DNA of 6,274 nt from Thermoleophilia bacterium (lineage in GTDB: Bacteria > Actinomycetota > Thermoleophilia > Miltoncostaeales > Miltoncostaeaceae), in the NCBI GenBank assembly GCA_017882555.1, contig JADGPH010000123.1, forward strand, positions 1-6,274. Reading direction: 5' to 3'. The number at the start of each line of letters is the position of its first letter. Positions within the stretch are counted from its first letter, which is position 1. Shown in pieces: positions 5,441 through 6,274 of this stretch. Both the position numbers and the translations under genes were made by a program. The notes under the pieces are model-generated. The model ran no database searches, was not told the origin of the DNA, and saw nothing but the letters and a program-made list of their open reading frames with translations.

Positions 5441-5833
5441 ATGCGCAGACGTCTTGCCGCGCTGTCGGTGGACACCTGCGTGGTCGCGGGGTTCGTCGCC
5501 CTCGGGCGCAATAGCCACTCCGAAGGCGAGGCCATCAGCGATATCGCGATCGTCGCGGCACCGTTTCTGATCGGCCTCGCCGTTGGATGGGTGGCCTGCC
5601 GGCACACCGACCATCCGGCGGGTATGCGGATCGGCCTGGTGGTCTGGGCAAGCACCGTCGTGATCGGGCTGACACTCCGCGGGCTGGTCTTCTCGCGCCC
5701 CACCCCACCGGTATTCATCCTGGTCGCCGGCACCTTCCTCGCGCTCACGCTGCTGGGTTGGCGCGCGGTCTGGGCCGTCGCTCGCCGCCGCATCGCCCGT
5801 ATCGGAGCGGCAGCGGACCTCAGCGCCCCGTAG
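5441..5833 (+). CDS. DUF3054 family membrane protein, 130 aa
   Basis: Small integral membrane protein of the DUF3054 family, of unknown function, found mainly in actinobacteria and haloarchaea. Four hydrophobic stretches are visible, at about 6-21, 36-52, 62-82 and 89-107, predicting four membrane helices. Family marks are FVALGRNSH in the first helix and loop (18-26), APFLIGLAVGW (40-50), the VVWASTVVIGLTLRGLVF stretch (67-84), and LLGWR (104-108) closing the last helix. A basic tail (ARRRIAR, 114-120) predicts a cytoplasmic C-terminus. ATG at 5441 has GAGGA just upstream, overlapping the stop region of the LLM gene, so translational coupling is likely. The conserved Arg-Asn-Ser-His motif could be functional, but nothing in the sequence reveals a substrate. 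Confidence 0.9.
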   Translation: MRRRLAALSVDTCVVAGFVALGRNSHSEGEAISDIAIVAAPFLIGLAVGWVACRHTDHPAGMRIGLVVWASTVVIGLTLRGLVFSRPTPPVFILVAGTFLALTLLGWRAVWAVARRRIARIGAAADLSAP

Positions 5834-5836
5834 CAC

Positions 5837-6274
5837 TCATTCTGCGGCCTGGGCCGCGACCTCACCGGTCGGGGCCTCGTCCACGGCGGGCCGATTGAGT
5901 TCCGGCGCCCAGGTGCGCGCCAACAGGTACGCAATGACCACGAGCGCGATCATCATGAACGCGGTTGCACCGAACACCGCACGCGCACCCCAGTACTGAT
6001 AGACCGGACCCGCGGCGAATGCGGTCAGGCCCGCGCCCAGAAAGCCGACCCCACGGGACAGCCCTTGACCGGATCCTGCACGCTCGGCCCCGGAGACTCG
6101 GGCCATCGCGGCAGCGGTTCCCGGTCCGGCCAGTGCTTGGCCCACCGATTCGATCAGACTCACCGCGATGATGGCCGACACCGACCCGATAAGCCCATAG
6201 GCCATCACGATGATCGCGACGATCCAAATCCCCCACACCGAGCCCCGCATCGGGCCGACGCGGTCCACAAAGCG
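5837..6274 (-). CDS. MFS transporter, C-terminal 145 residues (5' end outside window)
   Basis: The minus-strand frame is open at the window end and stops at 5837. It starts within a loop matching the second copy of MFS motif A (RFVDRVGPMRG, the G-x-x-x-D-R-x-G-x-R type normally between helices 8 and 9). It then has four hydrophobic segments at about 12-30, 32-50, 74-91 and 97-119, taken as helices 9-12. A polar acidic tail rich in Ala and Glu (123-145) follows. Gly/Pro-rich LAGPGTAAAMARVSG (48-62) and RGVGFLGAGLTAF (74-86) resemble the drug/H+ antiporter-like branch, but no substrate can be assigned from this part. The gene is convergent with DUF3054 across 3 bp and is not part of that operon. 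Confidence 0.92.
   Translation of the reverse strand, partial: RFVDRVGPMRGSVWGIWIVAIIVMAYGLIGSVSAIIAVSLIESVGQALAGPGTAAAMARVSGAERAGSGQGLSRGVGFLGAGLTAFAAGPVYQYWGARAVFGATAFMMIALVVIAYLLARTWAPELNRPAVDEAPTGEVAAQAAE

Noticed and set aside
5844..5857. GCGGCC-TG-GGCCGC hairpin at the DUF3054/MFS convergence as a terminator
   Set aside because: It has no T-tract on either strand, lies inside the MFS coding end and encodes an Ala-rich tail; GC-rich codons explain it.

Overview
The window is GC-rich chromosomal DNA, with strongly G/C-biased third codon positions in every real gene. It reads as ordinary bacterial genome rather than an element. A high-GC actinobacterium is the best fit, possibly of the Thermoleophilia/Solirubrobacterales type. 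This rests on the LeuRS sequence, an F420-type luciferase-like oxidoreductase related to the mycobacterial phthiodiolone ketoreductase, and a DUF3054 membrane protein. The placement is inferred from remembered family sequences, not from a search.

Layout: (1) 1-1368, minus strand: the first 456 codons of leuS; the 3' part, including KMSKS, lies outside the window. (2) 1418-1837, plus: a GNAT acetyltransferase, divergent from leuS across only 49 bp. (3) 1872-2090, minus: an unrecognised 72-aa protein with a strong ribosome binding site. (4) 2217-2867, plus: an unrecognised 216-aa membrane-anchored protein; its last 171 bp lie antisense to the 3' end of the next gene. (5) 2697-3125 and 3155-4114, both minus: a probable two-gene redox operon with a xi-class glutathionyl-hydroquinone reductase (YqjG/ECM4-like) followed by a DCC-family (DUF393) thiol-disulfide protein. 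(6) 4115-4291: a 177-bp divergent control region with inverted repeats and a symmetric -10-like heptamer. (7) 4292-5434 and 5441-5833, plus: an F420-type LLM oxidoreductase and a DUF3054 membrane protein, 6 bp apart and probably co-transcribed. (8) 5837-6274, minus: the C-terminal third of an MFS transporter, convergent with DUF3054 across 3 bp.

The central genes have a loose theme of reduction chemistry. A thiol-dependent quinone reductase and a DCC redox protein are transcribed away from a deazaflavin-type oxidoreductase. The shared control region may coordinate them, but no shared pathway can be proved from sequence. The remaining genes look like unrelated housekeeping or accessory genes packed tightly together.

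I found no tRNA, rRNA, CRISPR array, insertion sequence, integrase, toxin-antitoxin pair or defence system, and no convincing previously undescribed system. The items most worth a second look are the antisense gene overlap, the glutathione-type enzyme in a lineage not expected to use glutathione, the two unrecognised proteins, and the architecture of the short divergent promoter regions.
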